NCBI RefSeq assembly: GCF_000745015.1
Contig: NZ_JQNA01000002.1
Span: 558,001-622,000, forward strand
Length of the DNA stretch: 64,000 nt
Direction of reading: 5' to 3'
Origin: Burkholderia sp. 9120
Lineage (GTDB): Bacteria > Pseudomonadota > Gammaproteobacteria > Burkholderiales > Burkholderiaceae
Shown here: positions 7,840 through 16,674 of the stretch, piece by piece
How positions within the stretch are numbered: the stretch's first letter is position 1
Layout: each line of letters begins with the position of its first letter
Made by a program: the position numbers and the translations under genes
The notes under the pieces: generated by a model
Databases searched by the model: none
What the model saw: the letters and a program-made list of their open reading frames with translations, nothing else
Told to the model about the DNA's origin: nothing

Positions 7840-8970
7840 CTAACCGCGCAGATCCCGCAACGGGTGTTCGCTCGCGGGCCACGGGCTTTCGAACATCTTG
7901 TCCACGTCGGCCGCGCTCACGTCTTCAATACGCGCGAAACGCCAGCGCGGCGCATTGTCCTTGTCGATGATGCGTGCGCGAATCCCTTCGACCGTATCGC
8001 CGCGCGTAAAGCACGAACGCGTCAGATCGAGGTCACAGCGCAACACGTCCGCCATCGAAGACTCGGCGCGCGTCACCACTTCCAGCGACACCGCCATCGA
8101 CAACGGCGAGCGTTCGCGCAACACCGCGATCATCTGTTCGGCCCATTCGCCGCTGTCGCCGTCGCGTGCCTGTTCGAGCGACGCGAGAATCCGCGCGACG
8201 TCGGGCAGCGCGAAATGCCGGTCGATCAACTCCCGCGCATTGGCCAGCGACGAAGCCTCGGGCGACGGCACGACCTGATGCGCCAGTGCTTCGCGCTCGA
8301 CGCACGCCACCACCTCCGCGCCGCGCTCGAACAGCTCGCTGCGCAAGGTGTCGACCAGCGCGGGCAACGCCGAGTCGTCGAGATAAACATCGGCGAGGCC
8401 GGCGTACAGCGCGTCCGCGGCGCCGATGGTCTCCCCGCTCACCGCCAGATAGCGGCCGATCGCGCCCGGCGTGCGGGCCAGAAACCAGCTCGCGCCGACG
8501 TCGGGAAACAGGCCGATGCGGGTTTCGGGCATCGCCATCTTCGTGGAGTTCGTGACGACGCGCAGGCCGCCGGTGCGATGCGCGCCCTGCGAAATGCCCA
8601 TCCCGCCGCCCATCACGACGCCGTTCATCAGAGCGATATACGGCTTCGGGTACGTGAAGATGGCGTGATTGAGCTGATATTCCTCGATGAAGAACACGTC
8701 GCGCGCGTCATGCTCGCCGCGTTGCGCGGACTCGTACAGAAAGCGGATATCGCCGCCCGCACAGAACGCGCGCGGATGCTGGCTGCGCACCACGACCGCG
8801 ATCACGTCGGGATTGTCGCGCCACTGGTCGAGCGCCGCGTGCATTGCGCGAATCATGCCGGTCGACAGCGCGTTGAGCGCCTTCGGCCGCTCCAGTTCGA
8901 TGAAGCCGATGCGATTGGCTACGTAAGTCGCGACTTCGTCGCTGACGGCGGGCGAGGCGGAAATGGACAT
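7840..8970 (-). CDS. Enoyl-CoA hydratase/isomerase family protein, probable 3-hydroxyisobutyryl-CoA hydrolase
   Basis: A 376-residue crotonase-fold protein of the long HIBYL-CoA hydrolase type (valine degradation; releases 3-hydroxyisobutyrate from its CoA ester). Key segments are ELERPKALNALSTGMI, the oxyanion-hole segment FCAGGDIRFLYE, NGVVMGGGMGIS, MPETRIGLFPDVGASWFL, and the C-terminal GIRARIIDKDNAPRW typical of this subgroup. Its length (about 350-380 residues) and the ETRIGLFPDVG motif separate it from ordinary hydratases of about 260 residues. No valine-pathway genes adjoin it in the window. Confidence 0.9.
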   Translation of the reverse strand: MSISASPAVSDEVATYVANRIGFIELERPKALNALSTGMIRAMHAALDQWRDNPDVIAVVVRSQHPRAFCAGGDIRFLYESAQRGEHDARDVFFIEEYQLNHAIFTYPKPYIALMNGVVMGGGMGISQGAHRTGGLRVVTNSTKMAMPETRIGLFPDVGASWFLARTPGAIGRYLAVSGETIGAADALYAGLADVYLDDSALPALVDTLRSELFERGAEVVACVEREALAHQVVPSPEASSLANARELIDRHFALPDVARILASLEQARDGDSGEWAEQMIAVLRERSPLSMAVSLEVVTRAESSMADVLRCDLDLTRSCFTRGDTVEGIRARIIDKDNAPRWRFARIEDVSAADVDKMFESPWPASEHPLRDLRG

Positions 8971-9016
8971 GGCGTGCTACGCGCGACGGCGCAAATTGAA
9001 ATGGAACTGAACGTTA

Positions 9017-9829
9017 TCACGCGCTCGCGGCTTTCGGTTTGGCGCGCGGCTCGGGCGTGGGTTTGACAGCGGGTTCGGGAACGGCGCTGGATGGGCCAAA
9101 CCAGACGTCGAGCGTCAGGTTCAGCACCGTGTCGAGCGGCGCCGTTGGGAACACCGGGCACGTGAGGTTCAGCGCGACGATGCCATGCAAGGTCGCCCAG
9201 AAGGCCTCGGCCCATACGCCCACGTCCGCCGATGCGGATAGCCGCCCCGCGGCCTTCAGCTCTTCGAGCGCGCCGAGCATGATATGAAGCGCGGCGGCGC
9301 CGGGGTCGTCGTCCGTGTGCGCGGCCGAGTCCAACGATGCGGTCGCCGCCGTGGCGGATTCCCTAGCCGCAGCCTGCTTCTTCGCCGACGACGTCGTTGC
9401 ATCGTCAACTTCCGCGCCCGCCTCCTCGTCCGCCGACGCTTGCGCCTTGCGGGCCGCCCCACCCAACGCCGCGCCGGTGTAGCTCGGATCTTCCATGAAG
9501 ATCAACCGGTAAGTCTGCGGATGCGCCACCCCGAACGCGATATAAGCGCGCCCGAGCGCCTTCAGCCGCTCAGCCGGATCGGCGATCCGCGCATGCGGCA
9601 CGAACGTCTCCAGCAATTGCGCATAACCTTCCTCGCACAACGCCTGCGCGATCTCGTCGCGGCTTGCGAAGTGAAGGTAGAGCGTGGCCGGTGAATATTC
9701 GATGGCGTCGGCGATCTTGCGCATGGATAGCGCGGCGAAGCCTTCGCGCATCACGATGCGCCGCGAGGCATCGAGGATGCGTTCGCGCAGTGCCTGCTTC
9801 TGGCGGTTCTTTCGTTCAGCGATTCCCAT
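9017..9829 (-). CDS. TetR/AcrR family transcriptional regulator
   Basis: A 270-residue repressor. The N-terminal HTH (about residues 10-60) reads RERILDASRRIVMREGFAAL and SMRKIADAIEYSPATLYLHF. The C-terminal ligand domain is interrupted at about 119-180 by an Ala/Ser/Glu/Asp/Lys-rich low-complexity stretch and resumes at ALHIMLGALEELKAAGRL. The protein ends with a Pro/Lys/Ala-rich tail. The start ATG 9829 matches the family. The gene is divergent from the NAD-binding protein gene, with a 27-bp palindrome between them, so it probably represses both. Confidence 0.93.
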   Translation of the reverse strand: MGIAERKNRQKQALRERILDASRRIVMREGFAALSMRKIADAIEYSPATLYLHFASRDEIAQALCEEGYAQLLETFVPHARIADPAERLKALGRAYIAFGVAHPQTYRLIFMEDPSYTGAALGGAARKAQASADEEAGAEVDDATTSSAKKQAAARESATAATASLDSAAHTDDDPGAAALHIMLGALEELKAAGRLSASADVGVWAEAFWATLHGIVALNLTCPVFPTAPLDTVLNLTLDVWFGPSSAVPEPAVKPTPEPRAKPKAASA

Positions 9830-9845
9830 GACATCTATTTTCGGG

Positions 9846-9873
9846 TTGACAAACTGAAAAGTCAAATTAAACT
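9846..9873 (+). promoter_or_regulatory. Promoter of the NAD-binding protein gene
   Basis: TTGACA (9846-9851), a 16-bp spacer, then TAAACT (9868-9873). The TetR palindrome begins at the last base of the -10 box and would cover the transcription start. Confidence 0.55.
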
Positions 9874-9899
9874 GAACACTGTTCACTGAACGGTGTTCA
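9873..9899. promoter_or_regulatory. 27-bp palindromic operator for the TetR regulator
   Basis: The arms TGAACAC and GTGTTCA enclose an inner GTTCA-N-TGAAC. The whole 27-bp element is symmetric except for one base pair and the centre. It lies 43 bp upstream of the TetR start and 65 bp upstream of the divergent gene. Binding is inferred. Confidence 0.75.
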
Positions 9900-9964
9900 C
9901 TAAATTTTAAGTCATCAGGCAAATTCACTCGCGGCGCGATCTGGCGCCATCTCAAGGAGTCGTC

Positions 9965-10966
9965 ATGGAAGCAAACGGGAAAGTCGGGTTGTTCGGCGCC
10001 GCGGGTGCGGCTGGTCAGATCATTGCTGCGGCGCTGAGCGCCGCAGGGCGCGATTACCGCGTGGTCGGCCGCTCGCGTCAGCCGCTCGAGGCGGCGTTTG
10101 GCCACGATCCGCACGCCGAAATCGTCACCTGGAATCCGGACGATCCCGCTTCGATCCAGGCAGCCTCCGCCGGCTTGCAAACCGTGATCTATCTGGTCGG
10201 CGTGCCCTACGACCGCTTCGCCGAGCATCCGCCGCTGATGGAACGTACGCTCGCCGGCGTGACGGCGGCGGGTGTCGAACGTTTCATTCTGATCGGCACG
10301 GTGTACCCGTACGGCCGCGCGCGCAGCAATCCGATTCGCGAAGATCATCCGCGCGAGCCGCACACGTTCAAAGGCCAGATGCGCCTCGCGCAGGAAAAGC
10401 TGGTGCTCGCGGCGCACGGCCGCAACGGTCTGTCGACGCTGGTGCTGCGCCTGCCCGATTTCTACGGCCCAGGGATCGAGCGCAGCCTGGTGAACGGCGT
10501 GTTCGAAGGCGCGGCCAGCGGCACGCGCGCACAGATGATCGGCCCCGTGGATGTGCAACACGAGTTCATCTATCTGCCGGATGCCGGACCAGTGGTCGAA
10601 AAACTCACGCGTACGCCCGAGGCGTATGGACGCTGGTGGCATCTGGCGGGCGCCGGTACGATCACGCAGCGCGAAATGGCGCGGCAAGCCTACGCGCTGG
10701 CCGGCCAGAAACCGAAGCTGATGATTGCCGGCAAGACCATGCTGCGCGTACTCGGCCTGTTCAATCCGTTGATGCGCGAGCTGGTGGAGATGAACTACCT
10801 GATGACCGAACCGGTCGTGATGGACGACTCGGCGTTGACCGGATTGATTGGGCCGATTGCTAAAACGTCGTATGAGGAAGGCATCCGGCAGACGTTTGAA
10901 GCCGCGCGCGAGGCGGCTTCGGCAAAGGCTGCGGCAGGCGGTGGTGGAGCGGCGAAAGCGGCGTGA
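9965..10966 (+). CDS. NAD-dependent epimerase/dehydratase (extended SDR-like) family protein
   Basis: A 333-residue protein with an N-terminal nucleotide-binding glycine motif GLFGAAGAAGQ (about 9-19) and YLVGVPYDRF. The SDR-like segment GTVYPYGRARSNPIREDHPREP has the Tyr-centred YPYG pattern of NAD-dependent epimerases, and LVLRLPDFYGPGIE follows. Substrate specificity cannot be read. The last 20 or so residues are Ala/Gly/Lys-rich and disordered. The TetR operator upstream suggests induction by a small molecule. Confidence 0.87.
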   Translation: MEANGKVGLFGAAGAAGQIIAAALSAAGRDYRVVGRSRQPLEAAFGHDPHAEIVTWNPDDPASIQAASAGLQTVIYLVGVPYDRFAEHPPLMERTLAGVTAAGVERFILIGTVYPYGRARSNPIREDHPREPHTFKGQMRLAQEKLVLAAHGRNGLSTLVLRLPDFYGPGIERSLVNGVFEGAASGTRAQMIGPVDVQHEFIYLPDAGPVVEKLTRTPEAYGRWWHLAGAGTITQREMARQAYALAGQKPKLMIAGKTMLRVLGLFNPLMRELVEMNYLMTEPVVMDDSALTGLIGPIAKTSYEEGIRQTFEAAREAASAKAAAGGGGAAKAA

Positions 10967-11010
10967 TTCAGGACGGCGGGTTCAAGTGGGAAACCGAACC
11001 GCCGCGCTGC

Positions 11011-11436
11011 TCACCCCGCCATGTTGCCCGGCGGGAAGTGTCCGCTCTTGAGCAGCACGGGCGTGCCGTTACTGATCTGCAGATGCTCGCGCGCCACGGC
11101 CTCGATGCGCTCGCGGCCGGCGTCGAACGCGCGCAGCCAGCCTTCGAGGTTTTCGCTGTACGCGCCGAAGTGGTCTTCGAGCGCCTCGACCGAGATCGCG
11201 CACGGCACTGGTTCGCCATCCACCAGGGCGGGAAAAACGACGGTGAGATTGGAATCGCGGTAAGCAGGCGCGTCCGCGGGAAACCGAATTTCCATGGTCG
11301 CCTCATCAGAAGTATCCGGCGGGAGATCGGGGCCGGCGCGCATCCGCCGGTCCCGGAGAACCCCGCTATGGTACTCGCGCGGCCGGACCATGGTCCAGCC
11401 TGCGACGGCCTGCTGTTTCGCGTCGCGCGTCGTCAT
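11011..11436 (-). CDS. DUF1488-type small protein
   Basis: The last 94 residues (from MEIRFPADAPAYRDSNLTVV) match the DUF1488 pattern: FPALVDGEPVPCAISVEALEDHFG. That family normally has about 85-95 residues. Two starts compete. ATG 11436 overlaps the upstream stop as TGATG with GGAGGT 6 nt before it, giving 141 residues with a 47-residue basic, unfamiliar N-terminus. ATG 11295 with a GAGG-type site gives the family-sized protein. I list the longer one because of the strong ribosome site and the coupled geometry, but the shorter form may be the real or main product. The biochemical function is unknown. Confidence 0.75.
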   Translation of the reverse strand: MTTRDAKQQAVAGWTMVRPREYHSGVLRDRRMRAGPDLPPDTSDEATMEIRFPADAPAYRDSNLTVVFPALVDGEPVPCAISVEALEDHFGAYSENLEGWLRAFDAGRERIEAVAREHLQISNGTPVLLKSGHFPPGNMAG

Positions 11437-11705
11437 CAGTGACCTCCGAGCAGCCGGTCGACGTAGTCGCGCGCCGCCTGTTCGACGAAGCCGAGCGCCT
11501 CCTCCTCGCTGCCGAAACGCTGCTCGCCGCCGAGTTCCAGCAAGGTCTCGATCCGGTGCGGATCGTCCGGGCCGAGTTCCGCGAGACTCACCGAGCCGAT
11601 GTAGGTCCCGCCGACGGCATGGGCCGGCGCCGCGTTGGCCGGCACGAGGCGCGCGGCGGCGCTGATGTAATAGCCGCGATAAGGTCCGCTGACCCGTTCA
11701 GCCAT
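11436..11705 (-). CDS. Conserved hypothetical protein, 89 aa
   Basis: The 89-residue soluble protein starts MAERVSGPYRGYYISAAAR and contains GGTYIGSVSLAELGPDD and FGSEEEALGFVEQAARDYVDRLLGG, a strand-then-helix layout. GAGGAGA lies 7 nt before ATG 11705. Its stop overlaps the start of the DUF1488-type gene, so the two form a coupled pair. No family is recognised. Confidence 0.75.
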   Translation of the reverse strand: MAERVSGPYRGYYISAAARLVPANAAPAHAVGGTYIGSVSLAELGPDDPHRIETLLELGGEQRFGSEEEALGFVEQAARDYVDRLLGGH

Positions 11706-11969
11706 CTTCGTTCTCCTCGTTGCAGTTGATGTAGCGATTTGTGTCGTCTGGCGTTGGTGCGGACGCCGTGTTGAGCGCATCTAACGCATGAGTGCTCCCG
11801 GCGCCCTCTGTATCAATCGCCAACCGGCGAGTAAGTAAGGCGCTTCGCCAGCCGATAAGTTCGCCCCGGCTACACTGGATCGCACTTGTGCCGCGCCGGC
11901 CGGTCGAACAGACTCCGCGGCACGATCCGTGCTGACGGGAGACGCCTTTTCGAGTTCAGCGAGCGCAAT

Positions 11970-12161
11970 ATGGGAAAATATTTTCTGCGGAACCACGAAC
12001 TGCCCGAGCCGGATGCGGCGAATCGATGGTTTGCTTACGCCGAAAGCCACGGCATCGACATTCCGAAAGCCATCAGCATCTGGGAAGACGCGGCCACCGT
12101 CAGCGGCACAGAAAGCCGCCGGCTGGTCAGCGCAGCGGGCATCACGATCGAGACGCCGTAG
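11970..12161 (+). CDS. Small hypothetical protein, 63 aa
   Basis: The product starts MGKYFLRNHELPEPDAANRW and is protein-like in composition (FAYAESHGIDIPKAISIWEDAA). There is no strong Shine-Dalgarno, and the open frame extends back to 11886. No family is recognised. The sequence is plausible but unproven. Confidence 0.5.
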   Translation: MGKYFLRNHELPEPDAANRWFAYAESHGIDIPKAISIWEDAATVSGTESRRLVSAAGITIETP

Positions 12162-12242
12162 GGTTGGCGCCTGGGCCTCTTCCCTCTCCGCCTCGCGCCG
12201 ATCCGGCGAGCCCCGGACATCTATCTGAAAGGAAACCTCACG

Positions 12243-12623
12243 ATGCAATACATGACGCAATCGCGCCGCGCCACCCACCTCTGCCTGAGCGCCACGCTCG
12301 CCATGTTGCGTAAGGTGTCCCTACCCGTCGCGCTACCCGCTGCCGTGTTGCTCGGCATGAGCCTCGCCGGCTGCGCATCGTCGAACACCACGTCGCTGAT
12401 CAATCTGCCGAACGGCCAGACCGGCTTCGCGGTGAATTGCAGCGGCGCGGACGCCGCGTCGAGCTGGGCCTCGTGCTACGTGCAGGCCGGCAAGGCCTGC
12501 GGCGCGACCGGCTATGACATCGTGTCGAAAGACAACGACGAAGGCGGCGCCGCGGGCGGCAGCGTGACGAACGTCGTGTCGGCGAACGTCAAGAACCGCT
12601 CGATGATCGTGCGCTGCAAGTAA
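12243..12623 (+). CDS. Lipoprotein of unknown function
   Basis: A hydrophobic segment ending in the lipobox SLAGC (Cys44) marks a lipid-anchored envelope protein. The mature part has several cysteines (NCSGADAASSWASCYVQAGKACG), suggesting disulfides, and resembles small Burkholderia lipoproteins. AGGA lies about 9 nt before ATG 12243. The signal peptide is long from that start; ATG 12303 (MLRKVSLPVALP) would give a normal 24-residue signal but has no ribosome site. Confidence 0.85.
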   Translation: MQYMTQSRRATHLCLSATLAMLRKVSLPVALPAAVLLGMSLAGCASSNTTSLINLPNGQTGFAVNCSGADAASSWASCYVQAGKACGATGYDIVSKDNDEGGAAGGSVTNVVSANVKNRSMIVRCK

Positions 12624-12666
12624 GCGCCCGGCGTGCCGCCTGTAGAAACGTCAATGCGTCAACGCG

Positions 12667-13005
12667 TCAATGCGCCTGCATCTTCGAAAAGATATTTAAC
12701 ACCGCGACGCCGGCGATGATCAGCCCTAGCCCGATGATGGCCGGCAGATCCGGCACCTGCCGGTACAGCACCAGCGCGACGAGCGTGATCAGCACGATGC
12801 CGGCGCCCGACCACACCGCGTAGACGATGCCGACCGGAATACTCTTGAGCGTCAGCGACAGGCAGTAAAACGCGATGCCGTAGCCGATCACGACAACCGT
12901 CGACGGCACGGGCCGCGAGAAACCTTCCGAGGCCCGCATCGCCGACGTCGCAATCACTTCGGCGACGATCGCGATGCCGAGCAGTGCATAAGGAGGCATC
13001 CGCAT
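12667..13005 (-). CDS. Small multidrug resistance (SMR/EmrE-type) efflux protein
   Basis: A four-helix inner-membrane antiporter of 112 residues, the usual SMR length. The essential membrane glutamate is present ([13 protein letters not shown], Glu16), along with [30 protein letters not shown] and the [13 protein letters not shown] end. The family exports cationic drugs or guanidinium; the exact substrate cannot be read. It starts 4 bp after the UPF0303 stop, so the two are cotranscribed. Confidence 0.93.
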   Translation of the reverse strand: MRMPPYALLGIAIVAEVIATSAMRASEGFSRPVPSTVVVIGYGIAFYCLSLTLKSIPVGIVYAVWSGAGIVLITLVALVLYRQVPDLPAIIGLGLIIAGVAVLNIFSKMQAH

Positions 13006-13009
13006 CGCG

Positions 13010-13507
13010 TCAGGCCTTTGCAAGCGCGAGCTTGCTGTAGTCATGGCCGAGATGCGCGCACAGCGCTTCCACCACCAGCTCATGATCGGCGCGCTGCGGC
13101 AGACCGGACACCGTGATCGAGCCGATCACGCCGACACCGGTCACCGTCAACGGAAACGCGCCGCCATGCGACGCGTATTCGCTGGACGGCAACGCGTGCT
13201 TGTCGGCCAGCGTGCTGCCGGCCTGCTGCATCTTCAGACCGATCGCGTACGAACTGCGCCGGAAATGCGCGACCGTGTTGCCCTTACGGCGCGCCCAATC
13301 CACGTTGTCCGGCGTCGCGCCGTCGAGCAGGCTGAAGAACAGCGGCTGACCGAAGGTGCGCACGTCGATGGCGGCGGCGATACCGCGCGCTTTCGCGACC
13401 TCGTGCAGATAGACACCAACCTGCCATGCGCGGTCGGCGTCGAATTGAGGGAACACCAGCGCGTGTTCCTGGGCGGCAATCATCTGCAGATCGTGTGCGA
13501 TATCCAT
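13010..13507 (-). CDS. UPF0303 / heme-degrading-domain-type (HbpS/GlcG-like fold) protein
   Basis: A 165-residue cytosolic protein starting [20 protein letters not shown] with the family segments [40 protein letters not shown] and [38 protein letters not shown] (in part). The UPF0303 family shares the HbpS/DUF336 fold, and its biochemical role is unclear. The length is normal. It is the first gene of a two-gene unit with the SMR pump. Confidence 0.88.
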   Translation of the reverse strand: MDIAHDLQMIAAQEHALVFPQFDADRAWQVGVYLHEVAKARGIAAAIDVRTFGQPLFFSLLDGATPDNVDWARRKGNTVAHFRRSSYAIGLKMQQAGSTLADKHALPSSEYASHGGAFPLTVTGVGVIGSITVSGLPQRADHELVVEALCAHLGHDYSKLALAKA

Positions 13508-13734
13508 GGCGTTCGGGGCGAGTAAGAGTTAAGGCGATTCCGGCGTCGAGGCGCGCGTCGATGCATGAGTACGGCCAATGCCGCATACGACGCGCCGCGC
13601 GAAGCGAACCTGGATTCTAGCGTAGCGCCTTACGACGGCCTTCCGGCATACGACGCCGGCAATGCGTGCGACGACTTGCGAACGCGTCATCAGGCAAATT
13701 CAAGCGCGGAGTGAAGTCGATTCTTAAATAGCTA

Positions 13735-13763
13735 TTGCAGAGGCGTGCTGCGTACGCTATACT
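13735..13763 (+). promoter_or_regulatory. Promoter of initiator tRNA-Met
   Basis: TTGCAG (13735-13740), exactly 17 bp, TATACT (13758-13763), placed 16 bp before the tRNA. Confidence 0.75.
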
Positions 13764-13778
13764 CTTTTCTTCGACGGA

Positions 13779-13855
<77 letters not shown>

Positions 13856-13865
13856 TCAAGCATTT

Positions 13866-13898
13866 AAAGGCCTGATTTCTCACGAAATCAGGCCTTTT
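13866..13898 (+). terminator. Rho-independent terminator after tRNA-fMet
   Basis: A 13-bp perfect stem (13866-13878 with 13885-13897) is followed by a short T-run. Confidence 0.9.
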
Positions 13899-14027
13899 CG
13901 CTTTTCCGGGCCGGCCTATCGACCTGCGCTGTTCGCATCATTCACTTACGTTCCCGCCTGACTGACTCGCGTTCACGCAGGCACACGAGCCAGTCGATCA
14001 ATCAGTCGGTCAGACGCAATTCAACAA

Positions 14028-15119
14028 CTACGCGGTGAGCTGCGCATAAAGCGCGTCGTAGTAGTCACGGCAGCTCGCCAGCCGCAACGCCGCGCCCAGC
14101 AAAATATCCGCGCCCACCGACGGCGTCTCATTCACGATCGGCACGATCACATTGGCCAGCCAGCCTTCGCCGTGAATCACGTCGATGGTCACATGCTCGT
14201 CGTAGTAATCGAGCTCGTTGAGATTGCCCAAGCCGACGCGCCGGCATCCACGCGCCAGCTTTTCGTATTGCGACGGGTCCAGCAACTCCGTCATCGCCAT
14301 GATGCCCAGCAGCTTGAAGTAGTGACGGCGGTTCAGACAGGTCAGCATGAAGAGGTTGTGGCCAGCCAATCCTTGCCAGCCGAGTTCGCCGGCGTGATTG
14401 TCGTGCGCACGGCCCACCCCGACGGTTTCCAGCAGATGCTGGAACAGACTCACATGACTGCGGGCGGCTTCGCCGCGTCCGGATTCGTCCCAGAAGTTTT
14501 GCGCGAGTTCTTTGCGCACACCTTCTCTCGATCCAACCATCGAAAACAGCAGCAGATCGAAGAAGCGGATATTCAACGCGCTGTCGCTTTTGAAAAACGC
14601 GATCACCTGTTCCCGCGACGCGTCCTTTTCCAGAAAATCGAACAGCGGATGCGCCGCCACCGGATGCCGCGCCCACAGATCCTTCAGCGAGCGCACCATC
14701 GCGGCGCTATCGGACGCGCCGGTTTCGATGTCGAGCCGCGCCACTTCACTCTCGATCCACGCACGCTCGATGCGACTGCGAACACGCGTCAACGTCGGAT
14801 TGAATTGATTCGCCGTACGCGGCGACGTGCCGTCCATCACGTGCAGGTCGTAAAGCGAAAAAAGCGCGTGATGCACTTCCCTCAGCGCCACCGGATCGCG
14901 ATCGGCAAACGCGCGATTCAGCGCGATCTTCAGTTGGTCGAGAAACCGCGCCTCCCAACCGGGCTCCTGCTCGACCCATTCCTCGAGTTCCGCGCAATCG
15001 CACAGCGCGGAAACCGCGAGATCGAGCGGCATCGACAGGACGGACGCCAGAAGCGCTGGCGTGGCGCTGATTCCGTTCATAGGCCAATCCGCCTTATTTT
15101 TTGTTTGTGCCTCGTTCAT
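14028..15119 (-). CDS. Iron-containing redox enzyme family protein (heme-oxygenase-like diiron fold)
   Basis: A 363-residue all-helical protein with the metal-ligand pattern of heme-oxygenase-like diiron oxidases (HDO): NFWDESGRGEAARSH (Glu212, His222), MAMTELL (Glu278) and DYYDEHVTIDVIHGEGW (His309, Asp313, His316). Characterised HDO members oxidise amines, fatty acids or amino-acid side chains; the substrate here is unknown. GAAGGGG precedes ATG 15119. A second in-frame ATG (codon 14) is possible. It is a single gene with no biosynthetic partner beside it. Confidence 0.85.
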   Translation of the reverse strand: MNEAQTKNKADWPMNGISATPALLASVLSMPLDLAVSALCDCAELEEWVEQEPGWEARFLDQLKIALNRAFADRDPVALREVHHALFSLYDLHVMDGTSPRTANQFNPTLTRVRSRIERAWIESEVARLDIETGASDSAAMVRSLKDLWARHPVAAHPLFDFLEKDASREQVIAFFKSDSALNIRFFDLLLFSMVGSREGVRKELAQNFWDESGRGEAARSHVSLFQHLLETVGVGRAHDNHAGELGWQGLAGHNLFMLTCLNRRHYFKLLGIMAMTELLDPSQYEKLARGCRRVGLGNLNELDYYDEHVTIDVIHGEGWLANVIVPIVNETPSVGADILLGAALRLASCRDYYDALYAQLTA

Positions 15120-15375
15120 GCTTAACCCCTTCTAGTTTTTGTGGACCCGATCAAAGCGCTCGATACTATAGAACGCGTTCCGTATCGAACATCAGATTGC
15201 GCGTGGGATTTCGCACGTCGGACAAAGCCTGGCCGATGGACGGAAATATCCCTTGCGCGGCGTCGGATGCGTTCGCGACGCACGCCGGCGCGCCGAGTTT
15301 TCGTGCCTATCGCGAGCCGTCAGGGAAACCTCGGCCCAGTGATAAACTCCCAACACCCTTTCTCGTCCCCATCCT

Positions 15376-15921
15376 ATGAAATTCTGTTCTGTCTGCGGCC
15401 ACGGCGTCAGCCTGAGCATTCCGCCGGGCGACAACCGCGAGCGCTTCGTCTGCGGCAGTTGCGGCACGGTGCACTATCAGAATCCGCGCAACGTGGTCGG
15501 CACCGTCCCGGTCTGGGACGACAAGGTGCTGTTGTGCCGTCGCGCGATCGAGCCGCGCTACGGTTACTGGACGCTGCCCGCGGGCTTCATGGAGATGGGC
15601 GAGACCACCGCCGAGGCCGCCTCGCGCGAAACGCTGGAAGAAGCCGGCGCGCGCGTCGAGGTGCAGAGCCTGTTCTCGCTGCTGAACGTGCCGCACGTGC
15701 ATCAGGTGCACCTGTTCTACATGGCGCGGCTGCTCGATCTCGACATTGCCGCCGGCGAGGAAAGCCTCGAAGTCAAACTCTTCGAGGAACACGAAATTCC
15801 GTGGGACGAGATCGCCTTCCCCACCGTCGGCCAGACCTTGCGTTTCTTTTTCGCGGACCGTGCCGCCGGCAGTTTCGGCCTGCACACGGGCGACATCTTC
15901 CGCTCGCTGCGCGAAGGTTGA
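15376..15921 (+). CDS. Nudix hydrolase with N-terminal zinc ribbon
   Basis: A 181-residue protein. An N-terminal zinc ribbon (Cys4, Cys7, Cys26, Cys29) precedes a complete Nudix box from Gly70 (PAGFMEMGETTAEAASRETL, then EEAGA) with the catalytic REXXEE residues Arg84, Glu85, Glu88 and Glu89. It hydrolyses a nucleoside-diphosphate-linked substrate, with NADH-pyrophosphatase-like proteins as the closest architecture. There is no clear Shine-Dalgarno before the ATG. It ends 9 bp before aat, so the two are probably cotranscribed. Confidence 0.93.
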   Translation: MKFCSVCGHGVSLSIPPGDNRERFVCGSCGTVHYQNPRNVVGTVPVWDDKVLLCRRAIEPRYGYWTLPAGFMEMGETTAEAASRETLEEAGARVEVQSLFSLLNVPHVHQVHLFYMARLLDLDIAAGEESLEVKLFEEHEIPWDEIAFPTVGQTLRFFFADRAAGSFGLHTGDIFRSLREG

Positions 15922-15930
15922 GCGGCGCCC

Positions 15931-16674
15931 ATGGTGCCCTGGCTCGGACCTGACGATCCGTTTCCCTCTGTCGAGCGCGCTCTCGGCGCCGCCAGCGGCG
16001 CGCCGGGGCTGCTGGCCGCCAGCGCCGACCTGCTGCCGTCGCGGCTGATCGACGCTTACCGGCGCGGCATTTTCCCGTGGTACTCGGACGGCCAGCCGGT
16101 GCTGTGGTGGAGCCCCGACCCGCGCATGATCCTGCGACCCGCCGAATTCAAACTATCGCCGTCGTTGCGCAAGACGCTCAAGCGCGTGCTGCGCGACGAC
16201 GCGTGGGAAATCCGCGTCGACCATGATTTCGCTGGTGTGATGCGCGCCTGCGCGCAGGCGCCGCGGCGCGGTCAGCGCGGCACGTGGATTACCGCGGACG
16301 TGGTCGAAGCGTATTCGTCGCTGCATCGTGTCGGCGATGCGCACAGCATCGAAAGCTGGTTCGAGGGCAAGCGCGTGGGCGGTTTGTACGGCGTCTCGTT
16401 CGGCCGGATGTTCTTCGGCGAATCGATGTTCGCGGAAGTCACGGACGCCTCGAAGATTGCGTTGTCCGCGCTCATCGGCCATTTGCGAAGCCATGACATC
16501 GAGTTGATCGATTGTCAGCAGAACACGTCGCATCTGGCCTCGCTCGGCGGGCGTGAAATCGCGCGCAAGGCGTTCGTCGCACATGTACGCGCAACGGTCG
16601 GCGCACCGCCGATTCCGTGGCGCTTCGACAAGGCGGTGCTGTCGGAACTCGTCGCGAAGCAGTCTTATTTGTAG
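15931..16674 (+). CDS. aat: Leucyl/phenylalanyl-tRNA--protein transferase
   Basis: A 247-residue N-end-rule enzyme that adds Leu or Phe to proteins with N-terminal Arg or Lys, marking them for ClpAP. Signature segments are [61 protein letters not shown] (in part), [21 protein letters not shown] and [17 protein letters not shown]. In related genomes the next gene is usually bpt/ate; here two minus-strand genes intervene. The first of these overlaps the aat 3' end by 10 bp. Confidence 0.97.
   Translation: MVPWLGPDDPFPSVERALGAASGAPGLLAASADLLPSRLIDAYRRGIFPWYSDGQPVLWWSPDPRMILRPAEFKLSPSLRKTLKRVLRDDAWEIRVDHDFAGVMRACAQAPRRGQRGTWITADVVEAYSSLHRVGDAHSIESWFEGKRVGGLYGVSFGRMFFGESMFAEVTDASKIALSALIGHLRSHDIELIDCQQNTSHLASLGGREIARKAFVAHVRATVGAPPIPWRFDKAVLSELVAKQSYL

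Noticed and set aside
9017..10687. 556-codon frame extending the TetR gene upstream
   Set aside because: The extension runs through the operator and antisense to the NAD-binding gene. The TetR family start is at 9829.
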